Of a stretch of DNA of 21,095 bases, positions 1 to 7,334 are shown one piece after another. Position 1 is the stretch's first letter, and every line of letters begins with the position of its first letter. The notes under the pieces were generated by a model, which saw only the letters and a list, made by a program, of their open reading frames with translations, searched no databases and was not told the origin of the DNA. A program made the position numbers and the translations under genes. The DNA comes from a virus: positions 1 through 21,095 of the IMG/VR virus record IMGVR_UViG_3300031758_000687; one strand, given 5' to 3'.

Positions 1-291
1 CCAGTAAAAAAGGTTGGTCAGGGCATGGCTATGCTGTCAAACCCATCCAAAACTGCTGAACAACTCATCTTGAAGAAGGCTATTCATCACGATGGCAACC
101 CATTTGTGGGCTGGCAGCTTGGAAACTGCGAGGTTTACACTGATGTCAACGGAAACGTGAAGGTCAGGAAGAACGAAGCTGACCCATCAGCCAAAGTTGA
201 CGGCATTATTGCGATGATTATGGCTCTTCACTGCCATTTGGATAACGTATTTGTAAGCGATTCATTTGGCTTTAGGTCGCTGGAGTGGTAA
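1..291 (+). CDS. terL: terminase large subunit, C-terminal end (partial, 5' end outside window)
   Basis: The reading frame is open from base 1 (Pro-Val-Lys-Lys-Val-Gly-Gln-Gly before the first Met at 25), so this is the tail of a longer protein and not an 88-aa gene starting at 25. The visible 96 residues match the end of the nuclease domain of HK97/P27-type large terminases. A VGQG motif is followed by a Lys/Leu-rich helix, then HHDGNPFVGWQ, then NGNVKV, then an acidic KVDGIIAMIMAL helix. That last segment is known in the family to supply a metal-binding Asp and the final helix. TerL is the ATPase/nuclease that packages and cuts phage DNA at the portal. The portal gene follows 24 bases later, the usual order. 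The ATPase motifs lie upstream and cannot be checked. Confidence 0.88.
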   Translation, partial: PVKKVGQGMAMLSNPSKTAEQLILKKAIHHDGNPFVGWQLGNCEVYTDVNGNVKVRKNEADPSAKVDGIIAMIMALHCHLDNVFVSDSFGFRSLEW

Positions 292-315
292 AGTATGTGG
301 AAATAGGAGCGAATC

Positions 316-1719
316 ATGGGTATTCTTGATATTTTCAAGCGCAAAGATGTAGGCCAAAACGAGGCCAACACTCTCTTTGGACAGACCGCTTTGGGCAACA
401 ATATCGTCTATCAAGGCGATAACAAGCGTCCAACGGTCAATACTCAGATTCTCTATGTGACCACCTCCAGCGCCACTGCTGCTGGTCGTAGCGTGGATAT
501 GTCGGTGCTGAGTCGCAACAGCACAATCATGGCCTGCGTTGGCCTGAAGGCCCGTGCGCTTGCTCAGTTGCCGTTGAAGGTGTGCTGCGAAACAGAAGAT
601 GGTCAATATGTTGATGCCATTCGCTCTGACAAGGTTGGCGCTCGGGACAAGGCGAAAGCCAAGCAGGTTGCCAAGCTGTTGGGCAACCCAAACAACTTCC
701 AGAGCAAATACGAATTCTGGTATCAGTGGCTTATGTGGTACGAACTGTCTGGTGAAGCCTTTACCCTGTGGTGGAGGAAGGATCAGAAAAGCTCGACCGA
801 AACTCCGCTGGAGATGTATGTTCTGGACAGCACTTTGATTGCTGCTCAGATCACTCCTACCCGTTATCCGTCCTATCGCCTGTCCACACCAAGTTATGGC
901 TTTAGCAAGGACGAGCCATTGGCAGCGCATCAGGTCATGCACTGCAAAGAAATGGCTTGGCAAGGTTCTGCTGGCTTTAACAAAGGCATTTTGGCAACTG
1001 AGTTGGTCGGCCTTGACCAAGACATTGATTTGTACGCCAACTTTGTCATGCAGAACGGCGCAAAGCCCTCGGGTATGTTTGTGACCGATCAGGTTGTGCC
1101 TGATGGCAAATACAAAGAGGTTGCGGCCCGTCTGAAAGAGGCTTGGGCCAACATGACTGGCAGCAAATCCTCTGACCCAAGCAAACCGGGCCAAGGTATG
1201 TTGCTTGACCAAGGAATGAAGTACCAGAAGCTGGAAATGCTGAACTTACAGGACGCTGACGCTGCTGCTTTGAAGCTGCAAACCATGAAGCGTATCTGCG
1301 GTTTGTTCGGTGTGCCTCCGTCCATGATTGGTATCTCTGACAGCAAGTTCAACAACACTCAAACGCAGTTGGATGAGTTTTACAAGTCAACCATGTTCCC
1401 TGTCATTGTGAACGTGCAGGAAAAACTCAAGGCTCACTTGCTGCAAGGCTACCCAAGCCTGTGTATTGAGTTCGACACCAAGAATTTCCTCAAGGGCGCT
1501 CCTCTGGACCAGATGAACTTTGCGACTGCTGGCGTGAAGAATGGCATCATGACTCCGAACGAGGCCCGTGAATATATGAATATGCCTCACATTGATGGGG
1601 CAGACGAGTTGGTGAAGGATGACAAACCGGAAGAGCCAATTGCTGGCAGCTCTCCGCAGGATACGGGCGGCGGTGGTGGAAGCCAATCTAAGAAGATGAA
1701 CATCGGCTCTAAGACTTGA
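316..1719 (+). CDS. portal protein, HK97 family
   Basis: This 467-aa protein is of normal size for HK97-type portals, the dodecameric ring at the head vertex through which DNA enters and to which the neck binds. It begins MGILDIFKRK, a typical portal start. The family core includes a WYELSGEAF segment, a GFNKGILA turn near residue 218, NGAKPSG near 247-253, and KRICGLFGVPPSMIG around 325-339 followed by a long helix. The C-terminus is low-complexity, with acidic residues and then a run of Gly and Ser/Lys, as is common in portal tails. AGGAG lies 7 bases before the ATG, a good ribosome binding site. The gene sits between TerL and the prohead protease, as expected for this family. Confidence 0.92.
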   Translation: MGILDIFKRKDVGQNEANTLFGQTALGNNIVYQGDNKRPTVNTQILYVTTSSATAAGRSVDMSVLSRNSTIMACVGLKARALAQLPLKVCCETEDGQYVDAIRSDKVGARDKAKAKQVAKLLGNPNNFQSKYEFWYQWLMWYELSGEAFTLWWRKDQKSSTETPLEMYVLDSTLIAAQITPTRYPSYRLSTPSYGFSKDEPLAAHQVMHCKEMAWQGSAGFNKGILATELVGLDQDIDLYANFVMQNGAKPSGMFVTDQVVPDGKYKEVAARLKEAWANMTGSKSSDPSKPGQGMLLDQGMKYQKLEMLNLQDADAAALKLQTMKRICGLFGVPPSMIGISDSKFNNTQTQLDEFYKSTMFPVIVNVQEKLKAHLLQGYPSLCIEFDTKNFLKGAPLDQMNFATAGVKNGIMTPNEAREYMNMPHIDGADELVKDDKPEEPIAGSSPQDTGGGGGSQSKKMNIGSKT

Positions 1720-1787
1720 ATAAAAATGCGTACTGATTCAAAATATCTGGTAGCATTAGCAAGACAGGTCATTAGACCACCAATACA

Positions 1788-1858
1788 ATTGCCCGTATCA
1801 CAGGGGCAATCCCCTAAAATACAGGACAATAATTTATCCATTGCTTTAGGGGCAATCA
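1788..1858 (+). promoter_or_regulatory. structured leader before the prohead protease gene
   Basis: The 139-base gap between the portal stop and the protease ATG (1859) is the largest intergenic space in the window. It contains a 7-bp perfect hairpin: ATTGCCC at 1788-1794, a 9-base loop, and GGGCAAT at 1804-1810. The sequence AGGGGCAATC occurs twice, at 1802-1811 and 1848-1857, and the second copy carries the ribosome binding site of the protease. CCCCTAAA at 1811-1818 is the exact complement of TTTAGGGG at 1845-1852, so the RNA could hide that binding site in an alternative fold. The pairings are seen directly; a regulatory role is inferred. No T-run follows, so it is not an obvious terminator. 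Confidence 0.4.
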
Positions 1859-2659
1859 ATGAAGCAACTGAATCTAATCTGCGAAGCAAAGCTGAACCTG
1901 TCCGAAAAGGCCGCAAACGGCGAACCGACAGGAAAAATTGAAGCTCGTATCACCACTTGGGGCGCTCGTGAAGGCGCTGATGGTCGTAAATTCTTCTACA
2001 AGCCTGAAGGATTTATGGAATGGGCAGAGCAATTTGCCGAGTCAGGTCGTCCACTCCCAATGTTCCTGAACCACAACGCTGATTCCATGCCTGTTGGCGA
2101 ATGGACAGAGTTGGAAATGGATGATGAGGGCATGAGCGCCAAAGGTCGCTTGTTCTTGAACACCACTGCTGGTTCTGACCTGTACCAAGTCATGTCTGAG
2201 TCGCCCAATATGTTTGGCGGCGTTTCTGTTGGCGCTTACGCTGATGAATATCAGTGGGTTAAGGAAGATGGAGAGCCATTTCCTGCTGGCTCTGGCGACT
2301 ACTACGAAGACGGCTATTTCCAGATCACTAAAGGTGGCCTGCGTGAAACTAGCGTGGTGATGTACCCCAACAATCCCAAAGCAGAGGTCAAAAAGCTAGA
2401 GTATTTCCGTGAAGACGGCTCTGCTGACCTGAAAGTATTGGAAGAAGCCCTGCGGGATGCAGGTCTGTCCAAGCAGATGTCGGTTGCCGCCGCATCTGTG
2501 TTCAAGACGGTGATTGAGCAGCGTGATGCTGTGAAACCGCCTATTGAAAATGCGCCAACTCAGAGTGATTCTGATGCGGAGGCAACCGAAGCTGAAATTC
2601 TCGCTGCTCTTGAGCAACGTGAGTTTCTTAAACTCCTAGACAAACGACTGAAAGGTTAA
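1859..2659 (+). CDS. prohead protease (peptidase S78/U35 family)
   Basis: This 266-aa protein is the maturation protease that is packaged in the prohead and removes the delta domain of the capsid protein. The fold's landmarks are present: FLNHNADSMPVG with His72, the GGVSVGAY strand with Ser123, and LRETSVVMYPNNPKAEV with Glu163. These fit the expected His/Ser/Glu catalytic set of the family; the assignment of exact residues is by motif and not by alignment. The catalytic core ends near residue 180. A further 85 residues form an acidic, helix-prone tail rich in Glu and Ala. The start is supported by AGGGG 5-10 bases upstream. It abuts the first capsid gene by two bases, so the two are probably co-translated. 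Confidence 0.9.
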   Translation: MKQLNLICEAKLNLSEKAANGEPTGKIEARITTWGAREGADGRKFFYKPEGFMEWAEQFAESGRPLPMFLNHNADSMPVGEWTELEMDDEGMSAKGRLFLNTTAGSDLYQVMSESPNMFGGVSVGAYADEYQWVKEDGEPFPAGSGDYYEDGYFQITKGGLRETSVVMYPNNPKAEVKKLEYFREDGSADLKVLEEALRDAGLSKQMSVAAASVFKTVIEQRDAVKPPIENAPTQSDSDAEATEAEILAALEQREFLKLLDKRLKG

Positions 2660-2661
2660 TC

Positions 2662-4008
2662 ATGTCACAAGTTATTCTTGAGAAATTGGATGCTATCGAA
2701 GCTAAACAAGCTGAAGGCATCTCGGCTATTGAAGCCAAAATCCCCGCTGCTGTTGAGGCCGTCAAAGCCGAATTCAGCGAAATGGTTGCTGCTCTGGAAG
2801 CCAAAGTCGCCTCCGTGCAAGCTCCTGCCCTCATCAAGCCTGCCAAGACTGTTCGCGGCGATGTGAACAAGTCGGTTCGTGAGCAACTGAAATCTGTCCT
2901 GAATGGCAAGTCTTCTTTCGAGAAAGAGTTGAAGATTTTTGCTGATGAAGCTCAGATGGAAGCGTACCTGAAAGAAGCCTCTGCTTTGACCGCTGGCGGT
3001 GATGGTAAGGGTGGTCGTACTGCTTACGATCCAGTGTTCCGCGCTCTGCGTTTGGCTAACCCCTTGCGCGGCGTGTCTCGCACTGTAGCTACTGATGGCT
3101 CTAGCTATCAGTTCCGTGTCAAGACTGGTAATGCTGGCGCTCAGTGGGGCTACGCCATCCAGAACAACGGCACTCCTACAACTGAAAACACTTCCATCTG
3201 GCAAATCGTGTTGAAGGACATCAACGTCCAGTTCCCAATCCGTACTGCGGCTTTGGACGACATCGATGGCTTGGAAGCCAACGTGGTTGACGATATGCTG
3301 GCTGAATTCGCTCAGAGCGAAGCCCTGTCCATGATCGTGAACAACGACCAAAGCGGTAGCGGCACTACTGTTGCCACGGGCGGCGCTGACGGCCTGCGTG
3401 GTTTGGACCAGTACGGTGGTGCTAACAGCGTGTACGCTGGCGGCACTACCTCTGAGGCTGCTTTTGGCTCGTCCGGCACTGGCTCTAGCTCTGGCCTGCA
3501 CAGCTTGGCTACCTACGACCAGATCACCACCAACGGCAACACTGTTGGCGCTGCAAACATCACTTACAAAGACGTTGTGAACTTCATCTACGCACTGCCA
3601 CAGCAGTACTGGACTGAGAGCGCCAAGTTCGTTGTAAGCCCTGTCTTGCTGGCCCAAATCCGTGGCTTGGTGGACGACAACGGCACTCCCGTGTTTGAGC
3701 GTATGTCCCCGCTGGAAACTGACGGCATCGTTGGTCGCCTGTTGGGCTTTGATGTGGTGGTCAACAAGTATCTGGATAATCCTTCCCAGACAACTACTGG
3801 CACTGCTGGCACAACCAGCTTGTACCCAATGTACTTTGCTGACTGGAGCCGCTTCCACACCATCATTGACCGCTTGAACATGGTTATGCGCCGCTATGAC
3901 CAGACTTTGCCCGGTTTCATCACCTTCTTTGGTGAGAAGCGTTTGGCAACATCGGTGCGCGATCCCTTTGCTGGTGTGCGCTATCGTTCGACAGGCACTG
4001 CGACCTGA
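2662..4008 (+). CDS. major capsid protein 1, HK97 fold, with N-terminal delta-like region
   Basis: This 448-aa protein is the likely main shell subunit. Residues 1-103 are Ala/Glu/Lys-rich and strongly helical (many AIEAK-type heptads), as expected of the delta domain that acts as an internal scaffold and is cut off by the S78 protease. The HK97 fold appears to start near KEASALT (104-110), followed by RALRLANPLR, SIWQIVLKDINVQFPIR, the AEFAQSEALSMIVNNDQSG spine-helix end, and DGLRGLDQYGG. It closes with PGFITFFGEKRLATSVRDPFAGVRY, a standard C-terminus for this family. A probable cleavage region is 100-112 (inference). The next gene is a clear paralogue without residues 1-100, and a strong terminator follows immediately after the stop. 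Confidence 0.93.
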   Translation: MSQVILEKLDAIEAKQAEGISAIEAKIPAAVEAVKAEFSEMVAALEAKVASVQAPALIKPAKTVRGDVNKSVREQLKSVLNGKSSFEKELKIFADEAQMEAYLKEASALTAGGDGKGGRTAYDPVFRALRLANPLRGVSRTVATDGSSYQFRVKTGNAGAQWGYAIQNNGTPTTENTSIWQIVLKDINVQFPIRTAALDDIDGLEANVVDDMLAEFAQSEALSMIVNNDQSGSGTTVATGGADGLRGLDQYGGANSVYAGGTTSEAAFGSSGTGSSSGLHSLATYDQITTNGNTVGAANITYKDVVNFIYALPQQYWTESAKFVVSPVLLAQIRGLVDDNGTPVFERMSPLETDGIVGRLLGFDVVVNKYLDNPSQTTTGTAGTTSLYPMYFADWSRFHTIIDRLNMVMRRYDQTLPGFITFFGEKRLATSVRDPFAGVRYRSTGTAT

Positions 4009-4015
4009 TAAAAAT

Positions 4016-4040
4016 GGGGGGGCTACGGCCCCTCCTTTTT
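4016..4040 (+). terminator. rho-independent terminator between the two capsid genes
   Basis: GGGGGGGC at 4016-4023 pairs with GCCCCTCC at 4028-4035 over eight base pairs (one G-U). The four-base loop TACG is closed by a C-G pair, which gives the exceptionally stable C(UACG)G tetraloop. Five T residues follow at 4036-4040. It starts seven bases after the capsid 1 stop codon. An A-run at 4010-4014 before the stem means the structure could also act weakly on the other strand. It would reduce transcription of the second capsid gene and everything downstream relative to capsid protein 1. Confidence 0.88.
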
Positions 4041-4064
4041 GCGCCTCAACTTTAGGAAATTGCC

Positions 4065-5078
4065 ATGACCATCACTGAAAAAATCCTCGCTGGAATTAAG
4101 CAAGCCATTACTGAAGGCGGCACAGTCAACATCGACCTGAAAGAAGCCTCTGCAATCACTGGCTCTGGCTCTGGTGTGGGTGGTCGTGCAGTATTTGATG
4201 ATGCTTTTGCCGCCTTGCGCTACGCAAACCCTTTCCGAATTGGTTCGCGGATCGTGCCTGTTGCTGGCTCTGATATGCAGTTCGTTGCCAAGACTGGTAA
4301 CGCAACCAACCAAACAAACCCTTGGGGTTATCCCGTTCAAAATAACGTGGGTACTCCTGACACCAACACATCGATTTGGCAATTGCCTGTTCGTGCTGTT
4401 ACTGCTCAATTGCCTATTCGTTCGGCTGTAATGTCGGATGTCAATAACCTTGAAGCAACCATTGTCGAAGACCTCGCGCTGGAATTTGCTCAAGTTGAAG
4501 GCGCTTCTATGGCGGTCAACTCTGACCAGTCCGGCTCGACCACCACATCCACTGGCGCAACATCCGGCCTGCGTGGTTTGGATATGTATGTGTCTGCCTC
4601 TGCAAGTGCTTATGGCACATCTGGCACGGCCATCACAAACGGCATTCACAGCATCGCTACCGTGGCTCAAACTGGCGGCGGCGTGGTGTACAACAACATC
4701 GTTGATGTCGTTAATGCCTTCCCAAGCCAATACTGGTCTTTGCCCGGTAATGCTTGGCACATTCGCCCATCCATGATTGATTCGCTGCGTAGCCTGAAGG
4801 ATTCGCAAGGCTTGCCATTGTTCTTGGAAGTTGGTGATGAAGACGGCGCTGCTGTTGGTCGTATGTTTGGTTTCCCTGTGATTCCAAACCCATACCTGTC
4901 CACAGGCTTCCCAATCTACTTGGCAAACTGGCCTCGTTTCCTGACCATTGGCGACACCGAGCAGATGTCGATTCAAATGATGGACCAAACTGCGCCCGGA
5001 TTCGTTACACTGTACGCAGAAAAGCGTGTAGTTAGCTCCGTGCGTGACCCGTTTGCTGGTGTTCGCATGAGCGCCTAA
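4065..5078 (+). CDS. major capsid protein 2, HK97 fold, lacking the delta region
   Basis: This 337-aa protein is a paralogue of the preceding capsid protein. Its KEASAITGSG (26-35) aligns with KEASALTAGG (104-113) there; counted by eye, 23 of the next 39 positions from KEASA are identical. Shared landmarks include ALRYANPFR, TSIWQLP, LEFAQVEGASMAVNSDQSG, GLRGLDMY, SQYWSLPGNAW and the closing PGFVTLYAEKRVVSSVRDPFAGVR. Only 25 residues precede the fold, so there is no scaffold-like region. TTAGGAA before the ATG is a reasonable ribosome binding site. The frame is intact and full length, and divergence is spread along the gene, so it does not look like a decaying copy. It could be a minor or pentamer-forming capsid subunit, or an alternative shell protein; the sequence does not decide. 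Confidence 0.88.
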   Translation: MTITEKILAGIKQAITEGGTVNIDLKEASAITGSGSGVGGRAVFDDAFAALRYANPFRIGSRIVPVAGSDMQFVAKTGNATNQTNPWGYPVQNNVGTPDTNTSIWQLPVRAVTAQLPIRSAVMSDVNNLEATIVEDLALEFAQVEGASMAVNSDQSGSTTTSTGATSGLRGLDMYVSASASAYGTSGTAITNGIHSIATVAQTGGGVVYNNIVDVVNAFPSQYWSLPGNAWHIRPSMIDSLRSLKDSQGLPLFLEVGDEDGAAVGRMFGFPVIPNPYLSTGFPIYLANWPRFLTIGDTEQMSIQMMDQTAPGFVTLYAEKRVVSSVRDPFAGVRMSA

Positions 5079-5090
5079 TAGGGGATAAGT

Positions 5091-5762
5091 ATGTCCGTGC
5101 AAAGTGTATTGACTGGCCTGCCTTACGGTGGTCAAACCCGCAATCCGTTTAACTACGTCAAGGTTGAGCAGATTGGCAGGGATGTGACCACCAATTGGCT
5201 GACTCCTGATGAAGTCACCAATCAATTGAACTTGTTTGACGATCAGAGCCAAGACAGCTATGTCATGGGCTTGGATTTGGCAACTCGGATGTACATTGAG
5301 GACTACCTCGGGCTGTCGATCTTCCCTGTAACGTACCGTGTTTGGTATGGCGCAGAGAGCTTGACGGCCACTCCTGTGAGTCTTGACCTGCCAGAAGTCA
5401 GTCAGAATGTGCAACCAAACCTTGCGCCTCTGACAATCGGTTCTGTCGGTTATTACAACTCTCTTTTCCCGCCTGTCTTTGTTCCTGTTGACCCATCGCA
5501 GTATTACTACGACAACAGCGGTAACAAAATCATCATCACCAGCTTGCCGACCGACATCAACACACAGATGACGGCTCCAATTGTGGTGCAGTACACGACC
5601 GTGGGCAGTCCTTTGGCGGCTTATCCCGTGATTAAGCAGGCTGGATTGCTGATTCTCACGCACCTGTACAACAACCGTTCGGACACAACTGAAACCAAGC
5701 TGAAGACCATCCCTTATGGCGCTCAGACTTTGCTGCGTCCTTACAAGCCACTGGTGATGTAA
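5091..5762 (+). CDS. head-tail connector (adaptor), HK97 gp6-like
   Basis: This 223-aa protein resembles the gp6/gp15 adaptor family, which forms the ring directly under the portal. The best marker is the C-terminal helix VIKQAGLLILTHLYNNRSDT (residues 180-199), the family's signature, preceded by the PIVVQYTTVGS strand. The N-terminal half carries the usual opening: DVTTNWLTPDEVTNQLNL, then a helix ending LDLATRMYIEDYLG. It is longer than many family members (about 100-200 aa) because of a beta-rich insertion around residues 100-160. AGGGGATAAGT precedes the ATG. It is followed without a gap by the head-closure gene, the standard neck order. Confidence 0.82.
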   Translation: MSVQSVLTGLPYGGQTRNPFNYVKVEQIGRDVTTNWLTPDEVTNQLNLFDDQSQDSYVMGLDLATRMYIEDYLGLSIFPVTYRVWYGAESLTATPVSLDLPEVSQNVQPNLAPLTIGSVGYYNSLFPPVFVPVDPSQYYYDNSGNKIIITSLPTDINTQMTAPIVVQYTTVGSPLAAYPVIKQAGLLILTHLYNNRSDTTETKLKTIPYGAQTLLRPYKPLVM

Positions 5763-6107
5763 ATGTCTATTGCGCGTTTTGAAGATGTTGCCATCTACAA
5801 TTTGACTTTCAGCAAGTCAAGTTTTGGTGAGCAGGCAACCACTCAGACCGAGTGGTTCAAGACCCGTGCGCGAGTGGAAGATGTGGCGAACAACGTCAAG
5901 ATTTCGGACAAGTACCGTCTGTATCAAGACTTGGTGAATTTCACATTCAATTACACGCCAAACACAAAGCGGATTGTTGACCATCAGCAGTCTTACTCTA
6001 TTTTCTGGCGCGGCAATTTTTACCGCATCACCGATGTCCGTGAAACGAACAATCGGATGAACGTGAAAATGATGTGCTATCGCTCTGACCCTGTTACGGC
6101 GGTGTAA
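5763..6107 (+). CDS. head closure protein, SPP1 gp16 / head-tail joining family
   Basis: This 114-aa protein fits the size and pattern of head-closure proteins, small beta-barrels that dock below the adaptor ring and keep packaged DNA in. Visible features are an early TWFKTRAR-like strand (EWFKTRARVEDV), a central polar segment, and the diagnostic IFWRGNFYRITDVRETN near residues 80-95, followed by a beta strand with MMCYRSD. In this family the W-R-G-x-x-Y-x-I pattern before a turn is highly recurrent. The ATG directly follows the stop of the adaptor gene, so translation is probably coupled. Confidence 0.75.
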   Translation: MSIARFEDVAIYNLTFSKSSFGEQATTQTEWFKTRARVEDVANNVKISDKYRLYQDLVNFTFNYTPNTKRIVDHQQSYSIFWRGNFYRITDVRETNNRMNVKMMCYRSDPVTAV

Positions 6108-6527
6108 ATGGCAACACAAAACAATGTCGTACAGTATGGCAAGGCGATTCAGTACACGCTGAGTCAGATCGTCAATCCTGTGCCTGTTTACGCATCGTTT
6201 AACCGAAACTTTGCCGATCAGCCTAAGTTTATTACTTGGATGCTGCGAAACGTCCATCAGCCCGTCTATACGGGTCAGCAGCAGAGCAACAAAGGCATTG
6301 ACCGTCCTGTATTTCAGATTTCAATCTTTACCCAACAGATTGAAGACGGGTTCACTATCTCCAATCAGATTCTTCAGAGTCTGCATGGATATAGTGGTCA
6401 ACTTGGAAGTCCCACAGATGGCTTTTTCATTGCGAAGGCCGATGTGATGTGGCTTTACAATAGCTACAACAACGAGGAAAATATGGCGCAAATCTTCTTG
6501 GATTGCACCATAGACGTCCCGGCGTAA
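6108..6527 (+). CDS. tail terminator / tail completion protein (DUF3168-like)
   Basis: This 139-aa protein starts directly after the head-closure stop codon. The pattern RPVFQISIFTQQIEDGFTIS (residues 66-85) followed by a helix, then LHGYSG (92-97), and a late strand with MAQIFLDCTIDV is typical of gpU-type tail terminators. These form a ring that stops tail-tube growth and joins the tail to the head. Its position just before the major tail protein agrees. The N-terminal helix QYGKAIQYTLSQIVNPVPVYASF also fits the family. The assignment rests on pattern and position, and a related neck protein cannot be fully excluded. Confidence 0.68.
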   Translation: MATQNNVVQYGKAIQYTLSQIVNPVPVYASFNRNFADQPKFITWMLRNVHQPVYTGQQQSNKGIDRPVFQISIFTQQIEDGFTISNQILQSLHGYSGQLGSPTDGFFIAKADVMWLYNSYNNEENMAQIFLDCTIDVPA

Positions 6528-6569
6528 TACAAGACAATTTGTTCAACTATCTTTTGAAGGAAACTCAAA

Positions 6570-7094
6570 ATGGCTCTCATTAACAAAGTCTTGCCCGGAT
6601 ATGTGGCGACCCTCTGGTGTCAAACTGGCGCTACGCCCACACCTCTGACTGATACTCAACTGTCCACATGGACTGGTCAAGTTGCCGACATCATTGGCAC
6701 TGCTGCTGGCGGCACTGGCACTGATGGCATTCTCGTGCCTGTGGAAGCAATTCCTGCTTTCGGTGCTGACGATGCTTTCGCTGCTTACTCTGTGGCTGGC
6801 GCTCGTACTGGTGCAAAGATCACCACACAAAACCAAGTGACCTCGCTGACTATCACTGCTGCTTGGAATCCCGCTGATACAGCACAGTTGCTGATCCGCG
6901 AAGACGGCTACAACGGCACAATCGTTCGCACCTATGTGGTTGCCGTGTATGACGGCGAAGACACTGTTGCCTACGCTTTTAACGGCATGGTTGGCGGTAT
7001 GTCTTGGGATATGTCTCCTTCTGCCGAAGGTAAGTTCAACTTCACCATCCACCCCATCGGTGGCAACAGCTACGGCTGGTCCAACAACGCTTAA
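6570..7094 (+). CDS. major tail tube protein
   Basis: This 174-aa protein is rich in Ala, Gly and Thr and predicted to be almost all beta strand, as expected for the tube subunit whose stacked hexamers form the tail. It follows the tail terminator and precedes the tail chaperones, the standard place. Recognisable elements are the N-terminal ALINKVLPGYVATLWC, the FAAYSVAGARTGAKIT stretch, and the closing GGMSWDMSPSAEGKFNFTIHP, similar to other phage tube proteins. A clear GAAGGAAA precedes the ATG after a 42-base gap, the only sizeable gap in the neck/tube cluster. This is consistent with high independent translation of an abundant protein. No Ig-like C-terminal extension is present. Confidence 0.72.
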   Translation: MALINKVLPGYVATLWCQTGATPTPLTDTQLSTWTGQVADIIGTAAGGTGTDGILVPVEAIPAFGADDAFAAYSVAGARTGAKITTQNQVTSLTITAAWNPADTAQLLIREDGYNGTIVRTYVVAVYDGEDTVAYAFNGMVGGMSWDMSPSAEGKFNFTIHPIGGNSYGWSNNA

Positions 7095-7100
7095 TACAAC

Positions 7101-7325
7101 ATGACGACAATAAAAGACAATACAGACCTGCTGAGTTTCCTTGTGAGCCAAGCCGATTCTTCCAAGAATTGGTTTGGCTTTACACAACAACGCATCACTG
7201 CTATTGCGTTGGCTCACGACATTGCAAGGCATCACGCCGACAAGATGACACCCGAACAGGCCGTGGAATATGCCATCGCCTTGAATCAGGCTGTCTATGA
7301 AAAGATCATCAAAACGACAAGATAA
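7101..7325 (+). CDS. small helical protein of unknown function
   Basis: This 74-aa protein sits between the major tail protein and the tail chaperone. I do not recognise a family. It is polar and predicted all-helical, with helices around LLSFLVSQA, TQQRITAIALAHDIARHHA and TPEQAVEYAIALNQAVYEKII. There is no signal peptide or membrane segment. No purine-rich ribosome binding site is visible before its ATG, which begins 6 bases after the previous stop; translation is therefore probably by re-initiation after the abundant tail protein. The reading frame, spacing and codon use match the neighbours, so it is likely a real gene. It could be a tail assembly factor by position only. Confidence 0.7.
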   Translation: MTTIKDNTDLLSFLVSQADSSKNWFGFTQQRITAIALAHDIARHHADKMTPEQAVEYAIALNQAVYEKIIKTTR

Positions 7326-7334
7326 GGAAAAATT

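Noticed and set aside
262-1212. A 316-codon minus-strand frame opposite the portal gene
   Set aside because: Lies inside the recognised portal coding region and its translation has no protein-family features.
1716-1744. A possible promoter, TTGAAT, 17 bases, CAAAAT
   Set aside because: Only four of six bases match in each box and there is no extended -10. Too weak to claim in an AT-rich gap.
1726-1941. A 71-codon plus-strand frame over the portal-protease gap
   Set aside because: It has no good ribosome binding site, ends inside the protease gene in another frame, and its composition is not protein-like. The gap is better read as a leader.
2665-3858. A 397-codon minus-strand frame opposite capsid gene 1
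   Set aside because: Mirror of the coding frame of capsid protein 1, with no plausible start context and no recognisable protein.
4023-5663. A 546-codon open frame on the minus strand opposite capsid gene 2 and the adaptor gene
   Set aside because: The plus strand codes for clear capsid and adaptor proteins here. The minus frame gives a His/Arg/Cys/Val-rich sequence with no family pattern, as expected from codon bias of the real genes.
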